Source: Chaetorhynchus papuensis
Taxonomy: Eukaryota > Chordata > Aves > Passeriformes > Rhipiduridae
Direction of reading: 5' to 3'
Assembly (NCBI GenBank): GCA_013396525.1
Contig: VWYX01000927.1
Span: 69,085-133,084 of the forward strand
Length of the DNA: 64,000 bases
Position 1 is the first letter of the stretch. Each line of letters begins with the position of its first letter. The notes below the pieces were generated by a model. It ran no database searches. It saw only the letters and a program-made list of their open reading frames with translations, and was not told the origin of the DNA. Shown here piece by piece: positions 37,701-50,200 of this stretch. A program made the position numbers and the translations under genes.

Positions 37701-40700
37701 AATGCAACACGCCACACTCAACAATCCCCATGTTTTCCCCCAGAAATTCTTCTGATCAGTGACTAAAGCCAAATCTATTTTTCGGTCACATACTTCCCTC
37801 CTCCTTCCCTGCTCTAAGTCTTCCTCAAGAGAAATTCCGTTTCGTCTCCCAGCGGCTCAGATCTAATGATAGGTATGAAATTTATTGGGATCCCAGTAGC
37901 AGAATATCCAGGGGATTATCTTTGCTTGGAATGAACAGCAGCAGTACGAAAGCAGAGCAGCCAAGGCTGCTGTCTGATCCAGCTTTACTCTTGAGCCATA
38001 CTTATAAAAATGAAGATGTAAATGATGACATAAAGTGATAAAAGACCGATGCACCCACATCACTCTCCCTATGTTCTCCAATATGTATCCTCATGCCCAA
38101 CCTGCCATGTTCAGAGTCATCAATCCTGCACTGAATGCCATCAAAACAGGGTTTGCCAAACTTTCAAATTTGTTGGCACACCAAGCACTCCACTTGACAG
38201 ATACATTTGCCACTTTTTTGGAGAGTACACCAATAAAATGAGGAGGGAAATGCCAATATACACTCAACAAATCAGCAAACAAGGACAATGAATATTCATC
38301 ACTCACCCTAACCCCAACAGCTGGCAAACACTGTCTGAAGTCTCTCCATTCCAATCGTCTGCACATGCCAGATGCCACATCTTCCCAATCCTGGCCTGTA
38401 CCAGCCCTTCGGTGCTCAGAGAGCCATTGAGTAATCTCACTGGAGAAAAAAATGGGCAGAAGCACTTTGGAGAGGTGGCAAACCACATTCCTCCCCCACA
38501 CCAAGCAAAGAGAAATCTAACGTAAAGACATTTATTATTGCAAATGAAGAACACAAAAAAAGTTAAAATGCATTACAGAGGTAATAATCCCAGCATCTCC
38601 AGGATGTTGTGTTCCCACAGGAAGGAAATGCTGTTGTTATCTCCTATATTTCTGCCACACAGGAGTTTCATACCTTGCATTTTGCAAACGTCTCAGAAAT
38701 AGACAATAAACAGTACATTTTCCATCAACTCTAAACAATGCATTTTTTTCTTAGTCAGCATTATATAATTTCCAAATACTGTGTGAAGCTCTAGCTCCAT
38801 GATGCTCAGTAATATTGACTGGAAATAAGGTTAAAATGAGTGTTGACAGAAAAAGAATAGACTTCCAGTTCCAAATGCTATGAGTTTTGACTGTTTTCAT
38901 TAGTTAAAACATTCACACTAATAAGAAAAACTCACTAAAAACCGGTCCTTCTATAAAAACTTTTCCCAAAAGAAAGTATCCAGAACAAAATTTCAGAAAC
39001 TGATTAACTTATTGGTAAAAAACCTTATGCTATTGGCATAGTGACTAAGGAAGTTGAACCAAAGGCCAACAGAATCTCATATTTACACATGTATATAAAA
39101 TAAGAATTGTATTATATAATANNNNNNNNNNNNNNNNNNNNNNNNNNNNNNNNNNNNNNNNNAGTGTCATATATGTCTTAGCAGCTGCAGCTGCATTTCA
39201 GGCAGATGTCAGGTATTGCCATTGAGAAGTAGAGAAAAGCATGCAATGCACTGACATTTACTGGTTACCAAAATATTTTTCTTTTAAAAAATCTTACTTG
39301 TGCAGAGAAGCTTTTTCCACCAAAATGTTTTCACAAAGAGTGCCCACAATAGTAAATAAAAAATTTAGATTTTCAGAAATGCCTTTGTGACACCTGGAGT
39401 GCATTTATGAAAGAAGTAATATACAGTGATTAATTAATGATAAATCTCAGATTAAACTAAATTAAATTTTTGAGCTTCTTAAACATCTCAGAATTTTATA
39501 CACTGCAAGATTTCTTCAAATTACTTTTGACAACTCTCTTCTTGAGAGAACTTGAACTGTAACTCCTTTTCCTTTCTCCTCATCAAATCCATGTTCTCCA
39601 AAGACATTGTTGGTGAGGAATAATAAAGTCATTGAGCATCCAACAACTGCTTAATTCAGATATCATATATTTTAGAATTCTGCCATTTCTTTGCAGTCCT
39701 TGTAAGTTTCAGAAGTTGGGGAATTTGAAAAGACAGTTTGTCTAGTTCAAATTGCCACTTCTGATAAGAAATTGTTTTCAGGAAAATGAACAAGGCTTTT
39801 GGACACTGGAAAGACTCAATGTGAGAGTTTCTAATTGAATTTTCATTTTGTTTTAAGACGTAGATTGATTTAGCCAAAGTTTGGATTAAATGGGTTTTTG
39901 GAAACAAATCTCCCAGGCTTTTCATGTGAGGTAATTTGTTATGAAGTAATTGACAATCAGTGGCAAAATAAATCTTTGGGAAAATGTACACTGTGTTAAT
40001 GTAAGTGATGGTTTCTTTGTTCAAATCTTCTTTAGCAATGACGGGAAAAAAAATTCAAGTTCTCTTTGCTTAAGAAGAAACTGAAGGGTATTTTTTTCTA
40101 TACATTTTAAAGGAACAATATGTTTGCAACAAATTAGCCAATGGCACTAATTTGAGAAGTGAATCTGTGTCTTCATCTATCTATCTATCTATCTGCATGT
40201 GTTTATATACCATGTATATTTCTAGATATGCACGTAAAAAATGTTGAAATCAATGAGGACTGTCATCACAGACCTAAAAACATATCTGATTCCTAGTAGA
40301 CATCTTTAAAACAAAGGAATTGTGCTGAGCTTAAAGACCACTTTTAAATCTTCCATTAGTTCTCCAAAGCAAATTGTCAGAAAGAGCAGTTTAACTGCTG
40401 TGCTAGGCCAAATGTGATTTAAGCATTAGTTTTACATTTAAATTATTGGTTCAGAGAATCTTATTTCCCTGCTATATGAAATGAATTAATGTACTGTACA
40501 CATGCATTATGGAAAGAACCACTTTACCAGAGAACTAAGGAACAGCAGTGAGCAATGGATGCTGCTTTTGAAGCTGTGCCATCCATTCACCCTACGGAGT
40601 CCAGGAGGGTGCCATGCGTTATAGTTTGGCTTGACACCCACAAAACTATTGGGGAATTTCCACCAAGGACATGTTTATTCTCTACCCTGCACTGCAGAAT

Positions 40701-43700
40701 TTATAGTGCTGTGAAACTCAAATTAATTACAGCAGCATTTGGTAGAACTTGGAAACACAAAATGGATACAGAAGAAAAGCATATGTTGAGTTTCCATTTA
40801 ATTTTGAGGCCGTTATGAGCAACTGCAGTTTTCAGCACAGAGGAGCTTCCAACCTTTTCCAGAGTTCTTCACCAGATTCCATACACTATCTCAGAAAAGC
40901 AACTGTTCTCCTGGCCCTGACAAACTCAATGAGACACTGCTGTGTAAATTGGCATGGTCTGCATGAATCTGCAGTGTTCTACATTAGCTGAGGTTCTGTG
41001 GCTGTTTTCCTAGGCAACTCCTGCAAATATGCATGGCTTAGGTTGGATACTAGGAAAACTTTCTTAACCAAAAGGGTTGTCAAGCACTGGGACAGGCTGC
41101 CCTCCTGGAAGGCTGAAGTGGTGGAGTCACCATCCCTGCAGGGGTTTAAAAGATGTGCAGATGTAGCACTGAGGGACATGGTTTGGTGGTGAACTTGTCA
41201 CTGATGGGTTAATGGTTGGACTTGATGATCTTAAGGGTCTTTCCCAACCTAAATGATTCTACGATTTCTTTGTATGAAGGAAAGCTTACTGCACTTTGCT
41301 TCATCAGAGCCATCTTCACACTGAGGTACGTTGTCACACAGGTTATGCAATGGGATGCATTTCCCACTGCCACACTGATGCTCATCAACTGTGCAAGCCC
41401 CTGAAGGAAAACAAGAGAGGAAAAATAATCCATAATTATGAGGAAGGTTGATGTTCACAGGAGATCTTATGGTTCACCTGAAGAAAATTGTGTAGATAGT
41501 GTCCAGAACCTTTGGTTTCTTTCCATTTCCATCCATCTCTCTTTCAAATCAAAGATAATTTTCAGATAAATAGAAGCTAATTAAGAATAAGGTCTATGGT
41601 ACTGGACCTTGTAGCTTCTGCTCTAGTTAGTGTTGCTCAGTTAGCAGTGTTCTACTGCAAGTGATAAACATGGGAGTGAAAAGTCAAATCCTGTCAAAAG
41701 TGACAAATGATTTCAATTCTCAAACATTCAGCACTTTCACAAATTTTAAAGACCTTAAAGTGTCAAGCCAAGCATATGAGCAGAGAGGCAACGAGAGCTG
41801 AGAGTCTCCTTCTGAAACCTGTTTGTGAGGAAGGGTGGAAGAGACAAAAGTAAAAGGAATGAATGAGGAAAGCATTCATGAAAATAGGATTAAGCTACTT
41901 CAGAATCAGTTATACAGTAAAAGCAGATGAGGGAGAGAGTAAATGTAAAGTTATATTTCTTTCTATGGCCAAAGTGTATTTTTAATGGCTTCTCACTTAC
42001 AGGAAATATATAGTCATAAACTGAAATTCTATCAAAAATTGTTTCTTTTACTTTCCTGGACTTTCTGTCAGAAATATTTAATTATCTAGAAGTCTTATTT
42101 GAAGCAAGATAATTGCTTTACTTCCGAATTTTTAATATTCTTATAAAATGATTCATTCATCAATCAGTATGGCCTGTACCAAATGGAAGAGGAAGAATAT
42201 GGTTTATAAAAGGCTTGAACCCGATTTTCACGTATTCAATGTCTATAACTAATGACAGATATTCACAGAACTTAGTTGTTAACTAAAGGAGTTTTTATTA
42301 TATTGCATACTGCCAAAAATTATTTCTGTTCAAATCATTCTTTTAAAAAAAAATATTTCATAGAAAAAAAAAATACAAAGAAAAATCTGCTTTTCTTCTA
42401 AAGTTAATTTATTTACTGACAATCCTTTTATCCTTAGGCCTGCATGCTAATGGTATTAGTCTGTCCTTTGGCTGCAAAGATCATGAATAAGCATAATTCT
42501 TTTGCAAATGGAAGTTTTTAATACATTTAACCAGAACTGGCAATGTCCACTCTGAGAATTCTGCCTTGCTAAGCTTAATTTTCATTTTACGAAATATGGG
42601 CAAGACTGGCCCAGCAAAGGTGCTGAACCAGCTGAAAAAAAAGTCAGAGTTGTTGGACTGAACAAATGTGATTGAGAAGATGGAACAAGAAGCAGCAAAT
42701 TGTCATATGTACGTATAAACCAACCTCTCAGTCTTGCAGAATGGGAATAAATAGAGTTAATTTTACAAATGTAGACCAATGGTGAAGGTTTTTTAAAATA
42801 TTAAGAAAAGTAGTATTATTATTACTACTTTGAATCCATAAAAAATCTGCCTCTGGCTAAACAAGCTGGGAGAAACTTGCCATTTCTGATAGTTAAGATA
42901 AGAAAACAAGCCTAGATCCTTGCTGATTTTCTGTTCATGCAAGTGCATGGTACTTCACACATCTTTCAAAAGTCTCTCTGCTTTTTCTTTCTCTGTTTTT
43001 CTCCTGTCAGACTCCCACAGAAGTAATACAAAGTCTCTAATTAATTCAGTCAAGATTTGGCCCAGAGTTACTATAATTATTTGGCCTGCTAAGCACATTG
43101 CTGTTCCATGTAATTGGCGTTAGGCTTCATTTTGCATATTTTTGGAGAGTTGGTTGCTGAATTATGAGTGACAAGTCTAATTGCAGTCCCCAAGAAAATC
43201 AAGAGTCTTTTGGAAGGGATCTGGCTGGAACCAGAAACACTGCTGTCCAAATATTTAACATTATTCACACACTAAAGACCAAATTTTTAAAGATGCAAGA
43301 AGAACCATATTGCAAATATTGATCAGAGTTACCACATACAGTTTTCTCTTCTAGTGCCTGTTATCAATAATAAATATTTTACAAAGGCATTTAAACACAC
43401 ATTATTGACACTCTGGAACGATTTACAAAGTGATGTTTTTTTCATGGGGCTTTTATTGGGAATAGTTAGCATTTGCCCTCTTAATATCTGAAAATATTTT
43501 GGTCAAAATACTGAGTCGCTTTTCCACACAATATCATGGATTTGCATGTGATATAGACATTGCTCCAATTACACTAAGAAACAAACCCATCACTTTTCAC
43601 GCCAGGAAATACAAAGTATGGATGAATAACCTGCCTTTTTCTCTTTAACATTTGCCTATTTCTGCTGAGCAAGTGCTGAGAGTCACTTTGCACTCTCCAC

Positions 43701-46700
43701 GTTTTCTGAAATATATTTGGCCAGTGGTATAACCTCTTAAATACAAAGGTTCAGATGCTTACTTAGATGGTAGCCAGTAGTAAAGTTTGCAAGAAATCCC
43801 TTCCTTGTTGTAGACTTGTCCGTCCGGAGAATCACTGTCATCTGGTTTGTTGTAGAGAAGACGTCTGGCAGCGGGCCTTTCTCTGTGTAGACAGCTATTC
43901 ACCAGGAAAACACGAGTACATTCAGCCTATTTTGTTCATACGTATTTCAAAATGTTTTGGGTTCAAAAGCAAATGCTGCCACCACAGGGATGTAGTTGCT
44001 TCCCCAAACCTAACTGCTCTCAGACTGCAGTGGTCAGACCCCAACACCAGATCTGACTCATCGGCACGGAACAATTAGGCTCAGCTAAAAGGTTGTCCTT
44101 CTGTTTGTCCACACACATAAACAGTCTGATTTACTGAGAAGTCAATTTCACACGGATTGCATGGAGAGCTGAGGGTGTGCAAATGTTTTGGAAATTATGT
44201 CACATAGAGTATGCTTTCTCAATTTTTCCTCTGAATTCCTGAGGCCCAAAAAGTGTGAATGAAATGAGAGGAATTTAATTTCCTTTATATTATATCCATC
44301 AGTTTGCTCTAGCTGTCTGATTACATTCATTTTAGTACCCACTGCTGCTACTTGCCCAAAAGTAAGGAATCTGGTCCTCTGCCATCTCTGACTTCAACCA
44401 CATCATTAATACTTTCCAGATCAAAAACCTGAAAATGAAGTTGGATGTTTTTTCCACTTTCAGCATTCAAGTACCACACACCTGGAAAATAGTAACACAC
44501 ACACACACAAATCACCTTTTCAGTAGTTAAACTTACTGTGCCATTTTTGTGTTGAAGGGCTTTGGAGGAAAAAAAAATCTCTCCTAAATTATTAATAATG
44601 ATCCAAGAGATTAAGAAGTTTAAATCTTGTATTTAAAAGCTGTCAAGATCCAAAATTCAATAGATTCTCATTCTTAAAACACCTTTGAAACTAATTTTAG
44701 GCTTCTATGACATTATACACACTTGTTTTTAATCATTCATGTCAGCTGTGAGTTTCCCTAAAGTAATAAAGCTCATTCTTTTCTGACTGTGACAATGTGA
44801 CAAATAGTCTTGTCACTTAAGTCTTGTTTGATCATAAGATAATTTTTATAATCAGTCACAGACCCTGTCTTGAAGTTAAAATAGCTCTTTGCTTCTGTTT
44901 AGCCTATACTTTCTCATATTTAATCTAAGTGTGAATACTATGGAAATCTTGTAAATAAAGTAAAAAAAAAAAAAAAAGGCAAACAGTTTGAAATATTTTT
45001 ATGGAGTGAAAAGTATTTTCTCACTTGTAGGAGTCTCATTTGGGAACTTGTGAAATGAATACTGGAAATGTGAGCCATATCTCAAGCGGAATAGAAACAC
45101 AAAATGACAACTCTTATGATTACCATCCCAACACTATTCCCCAGGACTGAAGGAATAAATAATTAAAATTTCATTAAGAAGAAATGACAAAACTCTCTTC
45201 CTTGCTTTATCCATCAACAGCACATAGTGGACTACCTTGAAGCATTCACTTTTGCCAGCTCTAGCTTAATCTAAATCAAGTAACATCAGTAAAATAACAA
45301 TGTCTTCTCACTAGTATGTTAAGAATCGTTAAATAAAGAGAGGATTCCTTACAAAATGCATGCACATATTCTCTGCCTCCAGAAAACTCAAGCTATTTAA
45401 CAGAAGAAGTGGTGATATTAACTTGGCAAATACACCAGGTTATGGTAAAATGGGAACTTTCATCACCTTATGTGTCTCTGCATTGACACAAAGACATTTG
45501 ACATAATAGGCAGGATGGAATTGGCCTCTCTGAAATCATTCCATTGGATTATGCTTGTCTTCATCCCTTTTTAATCAACTGGCATGTGTTTGCTTAGCTG
45601 CTGCTCAGTACCATACAGAATGCAGTTAAAAGATCCCACTGTATATACCTTAGATCTTTTTTTTCTTGTTTGACAGTGTCTGAGTTGAAAAAGCAGATTT
45701 AGTATCTCTATTTTTATATGGTTAAACTTCTCCTAAAGATTTGTAAAAGAATGACTTACAAGAAGCTAAATTGGGGTAATTGTTTGGAAAGTTTGCAGAA
45801 CTGAATGTACTGTTTGGCTCCCAGAGTTCAACCGGCCCTCCACAGTCAGCTGAAAAAGAAAATATTTAAGAATGTAATTAACCTAATGTCTTACTTTTTC
45901 AATCTGAGGTAACAATGATAATTTGTAAAAATAATTTTCTTGATTACTGGTCTTCAAGCTGTGCACATGACAGAAATATGAAGACAAGAAAGTGATACAG
46001 TCATCTGTCTCATTTACTAGTACAGTATTAAAAAAGCTAGAAAATGACAAGAGTAAGAGAGGCCCCCGAATTTAACCAATTTATGCACTTTGCTTGTATG
46101 CCTTTCTTGTTATCTGATCAATCTTAGAATTACAGAATCATTAAGGTTGGAAAAGACCTCTGAGAACGTTGAGTCCTACATTTGACTGATCAACAAGACC
46201 TTGTCAAGCTTGTCAACTAGGCCATACACTGAGTGGTACGTCCAGCTGTTTCCTGAACACCTCCAGGGACAGTGACTCCACCACCTCCCTGGGTAGCTCC
46301 TTCCCGTGCCTGACCACCCTTTTGGCTGAGAAATTATTCTTGCAGCATCACCAGAGATACTCAAATATAAAGCTCTTTTTGACATCTAGCAAGTTAACTT
46401 ACAGCAAAAGCCCACAAACCCCTCATATCATTACTTTGTTTTCATTAGGACCCCAAAAACTTTTACAGCTAAACGCTGTCAGTGGTTAAAACAGCCATTT
46501 GCTTTTTCCTTAAAACAACTGTTCTAGTAGGAAATACCTTTGTCATAAAGATGTATATGTACTTATAGGTAAAAATTAATAAAATTTCTGTAAAAGCAAA
46601 TATTGTAGATATGTGTACGCACATATACATGCACTCACACACATGGACACAGCTAACTGTACTTTATATATTCAATATTCTATTTCAATATATAATTTTG

Positions 46701-47183
46701 ATGGTGGTTTACATCCCAAATATGTCAGCTTCATGTTCAAAAACTTTACTTGATATGGAGAAATATTATTTATTTTCATTTTAGCCATCAGAATGGTTGA
46801 ATGAATCACCAGAATGAACTTTGGTGTTTTCCCACTTTTGTTGCTCACAATTACTTTATTGAAAAATGAACAGTGCTCCTCTATTTGCTTCACGAAATAG
46901 TAGTTAAGGCAAAACAGCTTTACCTGCTCTTTTTTGGTATGGTTTTGTTTTATTCTTTGAATTAAAATTGATAATTTTTTAAACTATCAGACTTTGGCTA
47001 AAGTTTAAGTCTCTCCTCCCCACCCCTTACGGCTCAAATTTTGCATGCCAGGATGTCTAACAGTATCTCACATTCTGAGCCCCTTGGTTGGGGACTGCAT
47101 AATCTACAAGTCCTACCAAGTCTGACAATTGAATCCCACTGGGAGAAAGCTCGAAAAAAAAAAAACCAACAAAAAAAACCCCA

Positions 47184-47219
<36 letters not shown>

Positions 47220-50200
47220 AGAAGAAGAACTTGAACTTCCTCACAACAGCCATCTTCTAGAATTTTCAATTTTGCCAAATCCCTCCTGGAAAGAAAAGCC
47301 AAACTCTCAGAAAGAAAGAGGAATTGTTAAGGTTCCCACCCCAAGTAATAAGTATATTATGCTGCAGCCATATGGAGCCACAAGGAGGATTATTTTCTCC
47401 ATAAATACCATGAACAACAGATAAAGATTACGTTGGCTTTTTTTATGGAACGTTACATCATGTGAAATCTGATCTAGTGTTGACTACATGTAAGGCACAT
47501 TAGTAATGACCTTTGTCCTGCATGGAAAAATGAGAGAAGAAATTGAATTTACTCATGTCTTGAAAAAATGTTGTAAAAATTTCCAGTGATCTTGAAACAC
47601 AAATTCATACAGAGTTATTCATACAGCTGTTACTCATTAGAGAACCAAATAGTAATCGCTACCAACAATCTTGGTTGAGCACAACAGATGATTTTCTCAA
47701 CACTTTAGAAATTATATATGACCTATGCAAAAATAAATTTCTCTGTGCTTTGGCCAAAACTTCAGTTTATATTGACATACACATCTTACGTGTGGAATCT
47801 ACACTGTCATTTCCACGCCATTGTTTGTGTTAAAAGACAGCTTATAAATTAACATAAAGATGAAAGCAATCTTTGTTTTAGATGAAAGTGTAAGCTCACA
47901 GTCTTGTGCAAAAGACAAAAGCAAAGCCGGCTTCCCTGTGCCACCATCAAAAATATTCTTTTTTATGTTTCAAGGAACTTTTGTGGCACTGTGAATGATG
48001 CCAGTGACTTGTGCTGAAGCTCTAATTCTAGCAAAAGAAATTGACTCAGTTCAAATTCTTTTATGTCTTGCTTACAGACATGACATTTGTAGTGAAACCA
48101 TTAGTGTTAGTAAGCTTGCACACATTCATCAAAGTAATTTCTTGCTTCTTTGAAGATGACTGAAAGCATTCACTTTTTTTTTCATCAGGTTACAGATAGC
48201 ATGTAGTAGCATGTCCCAACAAAGTTATGAAAACAAGTTATTTTTTCACCAGCAATAGCTTAGACTGTCCCTTTGTATCACAGATCTCTTTAATCTCATT
48301 CATAAGGAGTTATAAGACATAATAGCATGTCCTTTTTTTGAATATTAAAATTTTATCAGCGTATTTTGGGTAGAGATCTATAATTTGATATTCCTCACGT
48401 GTTTTTCAGAAACACTCAGCTACTGTTTACCACAGGGCTGTTCTACCACTGATCATTAGACTGGTGCTAACTCATGAGGTGTGTTTACCCACAGAACCTG
48501 AAGGGTAGATGGAGGGGGCAGACATCAGCATCTCTCCACAAAATTACTTCAATAAAAACCAAAAATAAATTCCAAAACTCGTTTTGGGAAATTATGACTG
48601 GAGTTACTACTGTTACTAAAATTTAATTTTGCTGACAGACACACCTTGTTGAACTCTACCTCCCTGTGTCTCATGATGGAGCTCTAAAACTGCATTTTGC
48701 TCTTATATTCAGGTTTTGTTTTCTTACCTGTCCTGATGCAGTAGATTTGGAAGTGACGGATTTAAGAGAATGACAATATTATTATACAGTGTTTCAACAT
48801 GAATACAATGCATACAGTCTTACTATTATTTTAGTTTTAGACCATTTTTATTTACTAAATGCTGTCAAGAGAGCAACCATCTGTGCTTTGAAAGGCACAA
48901 TAAGTCTAATAAGAGGCAGTCCTGGAACATGCTCAGTGTTTGTTTTAACAATTTGAAGCCATGTGTGAATAGGTCTTTTGTAGGAATTTTTTTTCCCAAA
49001 ATTTCATCCTCTTTCAGAATAAATTACAAAGCAAGCCCCATCAGATATTTTAATGATTTTTCCACGAGCTTTATTTATATTTGATTTGGTTTTTGCTTTG
49101 AATGTGTTCGGACTTGTTTAACATCATATACAATCTTTCTTCTCTCTTTTATATAAGTCATCCAGATTTATAAGGATGGTTACAGGTATTTCTCTATTTT
49201 TCTCTGTGAGATTTTCCTGGCTATCTCTGTGAAACTGGAATGTTTTGAAGAAGCTTAAACCTATGTGCTTTCCTCTAAAATGCTCTGCAGCTGGAAGGGT
49301 CTGGGTCAAGTTGTACAACTTGTCTGGAGAAGCATGGAACTGGATCTTAGTATGTTACCCTGAAGATAACTTTACAATGCTGAAGAGAGGTTTTATAAAA
49401 TTGAGGTTGAAAATTCTGATCCACTCATACACAAATACAGTAATAGGAAATCAACAGTGATTTAGTGTTTACTTACTAGGAACTAAAGGGGTGGTAGTAA
49501 CAGTTGGTCTCACAGTTGGCTCCACATAATTACTTTCGTTACACTTTCCCTTTGTCAGGCCAATGTCATCCACGGCAATATCACTGGGACCACGCCTCTT
49601 AAAGGCATCGAAAATAACCTGAATTCAGGGAAAAAAAAATAGAATTCTATGACTTAATGAACCATTTTTAGCTTCCTATGCTGTACCATTCTGTCTTTTC
49701 TTGAATGCTCTTATTTCCACTGTAAGCTACGCTGTAAGCTTCCACTGGTGCTACGCTCAGGGGAAGGCATCAGGGATGAGACAGAATTCCTCACAAAGCA
49801 AAACAGCACTATGCAAGCTGGGTGCATCATTCTAAGGAATGTAGTACCTTCTTCATTTAGATGATGAACATGATTTAAAAATATTAAATACCTTTCCTTT
49901 TTGTATATAAATCCACATAATTTTCAAAACAATTCTGCATTGCTCATCAGCCCAAACTTCTCCTGAATTAATGGCATGAAAAACTGAAATTAATCTTGTT
50001 TGTTCTGTACTGTTCTTTAATATCCACATATTTAAAGCAATCCTGCAAACAAGGAATTAGTGCTGGTGAAATAAAGTTAGGTATAGCGATCTTCTTGAGA
50101 TCATATGTGGTTCCGTATTTGCTGGTGGTTATGACCACATATTTCCTGGAAATCTGATGCAGCCAGGTCACAGATGCATTTATTTCCTTAGGTGTTAAAT

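Larger units (their letters stand above)
34555..38306 (-). other. TMPRSS15 SRCR intron with CR1 tail
   Basis: A 3.75-kb intron with a CR1 tail at 35120, a poly-T run at about 35213-35230 and an AT/AC microsatellite at 36748. Open frames near 35440-35830 have no recognised homology. Confidence 0.85.
38440..41289 (-). other. TMPRSS15 intron between LDLa and SRCR
   Basis: A 2.85-kb intron with the 41-base gap, an ATCT microsatellite and an antisense CR1 at its 5' end. Confidence 0.85.
45850..49476 (-). other. TMPRSS15 intron between MAM and CUB2
   Basis: A 3.6-kb intron with a CR1 at 46125-46392 and an A/C-rich tract with (AAC)n near 47155-47219. Confidence 0.87.

Noticed and set aside
43763..43882. 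Shorter version of the CUB2 exon using the AG at 43883-43884
   Set aside because: It keeps phase but deletes AVYT, which is conserved in enteropeptidase; the AG at 43895-43896 restores it.
47041..47424. 127-codon open frame with a run of Asn
   Set aside because: It is driven by the (AAC)n microsatellite; no domain or splice context.
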